Positions 63,351 through 64,000 of a stretch of 64,000 bases of DNA are shown here, piece after piece. The stretch is from Bacillota bacterium (lineage in GTDB: Bacteria > Bacillota > DSM-12270 > Thermacetogeniales > Thermacetogeniaceae). Where the stretch lies: positions 186,001 through 250,000 of the forward strand of contig JABLXW010000001.1 of assembly GCA_013177945.1 (NCBI GenBank). Reading direction: 5' to 3'. Made by a program: the position numbers and the translations under genes. Every line of letters starts with the position of its first letter. Positions within the stretch are counted from its first letter, which is position 1. The notes beneath the pieces are model-generated. The model was not told the DNA's origin and searched no databases. It worked only from the letters and a program-made list of their open reading frames with translations.

Positions 63351-63947
63351 ATGAACCGCGGACAGTTTTTCTTTATCACAGGGGGAGCCCGGAGCGGAAA
63401 AAGCCGCTTTGCCGAGTCCCTGGCCCTTGCTCTCGGAGAACCTGTAACCTATATTGCCACCGCCGAAGGACTGGATGAAGAAATGGCTGCCAGAATCAAG
63501 AAACATCAAAAAAGAAGGCCGGCAACCTGGACCACTTTAGAGGAACCCCTTCATGTAGCCGCATTGGTGGAAAAGGTGGGGCAGCGCGAGGGAGTCATTA
63601 TCATTGAGTGTTTGACATTTTTAATAACAAATCTTCTTTTTAAAGACTGCCTGGGAGCTGAAGCAAATTCCAAAGTTCAGGAAAGGGCTCTGGCTGAAGT
63701 GAAACAGCTGGCCGAGGCGGCCTATAGCTGCCGCGCCCATGTGATTCTGGTATCGAACGAAGTAGGCCTGGGTCTTGTTCCTCCAAACCCCCAGGGCCGC
63801 ATCTTTCGTGATGTCGCGGGATGGGCCAATCAGATCATGGCTGCAAAAGCGGACAAAGTCTATTTTCTGGTATCCGGTCTTGCAGTAGATCTGAAAAGCC
63901 TCAATCAGGACCTTCAAAAAGTTCTGTCTCCCCACAAGACCGGGTAA
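63351..63947 (+). CDS. cobU: Bifunctional adenosylcobinamide kinase/guanylyltransferase CobU
   Basis: CobU phosphorylates adenosylcobinamide and transfers GMP to it in the last steps of cobalamin synthesis or salvage. Walker A is FITGGARSGKSRFAESLALA (about residues 7-26), and the histidine region RIKKHQKRRPATW precedes the LEEP motif. EVGLGLVPPNPQGRIFRDV is diagnostic of the family. ATG 63351 gives 198 residues after GGAGG; the frame start at 63267 lies inside the methyltransferase. The window ends before other cob genes can be checked. Confidence 0.95.
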   Translation: MNRGQFFFITGGARSGKSRFAESLALALGEPVTYIATAEGLDEEMAARIKKHQKRRPATWTTLEEPLHVAALVEKVGQREGVIIIECLTFLITNLLFKDCLGAEANSKVQERALAEVKQLAEAAYSCRAHVILVSNEVGLGLVPPNPQGRIFRDVAGWANQIMAAKADKVYFLVSGLAVDLKSLNQDLQKVLSPHKTG

Positions 63948-63954
63948 GAGAATC

Positions 63955-64000
63955 ATGAAGGGAACAGAAATCGAAATTCTTTTATTCGCGTTGATTCTCG
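63955..64000 (+). CDS. Start of a membrane protein gene, truncated by window edge
   Basis: Only 15 codons are visible, beginning MKGTEIEILLFALIL, which reads as the start of a hydrophobic membrane helix. It starts 7 bases after the cobU stop. The context suggests a cobalamin gene such as cbiB/cobD or cobS; the short, early hydrophobic stretch fits cbiB slightly better, but this is a guess. Confidence 0.4.
   Translation, partial: MKGTEIEILLFALIL

Overview
This window is a gene-dense chromosomal segment of an endospore-forming, flagellated Gram-positive anaerobe, most likely class Clostridia in the Thermoanaerobacterales/Peptococcaceae range. That placement is inferred from gene content and from gene order matching the Bacillus subtilis cheD-sigD-swrB-rpsB ... 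recA-rny-ymdB-spoVS chromosome arm. Spore genes (spoVFA/spoVFB, spoIIIE-type ftsK, spoVS, dacF) and motility genes (cheBAWCD, fliA, fapA) are present. About 15 of roughly 70 genes appear to start with TTG, and one (cheC) apparently with CTG. No rRNA, tRNA, insertion sequence, prophage or CRISPR array was seen.

Layout. 1-8040: end of the chemotaxis/flagellar operon (cheB fragment, cheA, cheW, cheC, cheD, a small membrane protein, fliA, fapA, a small hypothetical, a SwrB-like protein), closed by a terminator. 8087-11331: rpsB-tsf-pyrH-frr from a strong sigma-A-type promoter with a structured leader, then a single-PASTA protein and a 56-residue ferredoxin. 11363-19105: isoprenoid and lipid genes uppS-cdsA-(AI-2E family)-dxr-rseP-ispG-proS. 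19362-30420: rimP-nusA-rnpM-ylxQ-infB-rbfA-nrnA-truB-ribF, a pair of 73-residue unknown proteins, rpsO and pnp. 30498-38590: ylxY-dacF-mlpA-ymxH, then the lysine/dipicolinate block dapB-spoVFA-spoVFB-asd-dapA. 38591-44258: RNase J, a minus-strand island (tepA-ylzJ and a zinc-ribbon protein) and the DNA translocase. 44347-52566: a winged-helix/degenerate PfkB protein, the tRNA selenouridine synthase mnmH, rodZ, rimO, a membrane protein paired with an FtsH-like protease, cinA and thpR. 52589-57740: recA with an SOS box, rny, an unknown gene, ymdB and spoVS. 57776-64000: dipeptidase, PHP phosphoesterase, a LysM-NlpC/P60 hydrolase, a MoxR/CoxE-like pair, a methyltransferase, cobU and the start of one more gene.

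How the genes work together. Most of the window is RNA and translation housekeeping interleaved with envelope and spore functions. dapB, asd and dapA make dihydrodipicolinate, the product shared by lysine synthesis and the SpoVFA/SpoVFB dipicolinate synthase. RNase J, RNase Y, PNPase, RnpM, NrnA and YmdB together form much of a Gram-positive RNA-turnover apparatus.

I did not find a clearly new multi-gene system. The strongest leads are regulatory. Three RNA-metabolism loci (rimP-nusA, rnjB, rny) each have a near-consensus promoter followed, before the gene, by a terminator-like hairpin. A near-perfect 13-bp inverted repeat sits in front of the winged-helix/PfkB gene. CheC apparently uses a CTG start. 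A two-gene 73+73-residue cassette has its own promoter inside the ribF-rpsO interval. All functional calls come from motif and synteny reading by eye; no database search was run.
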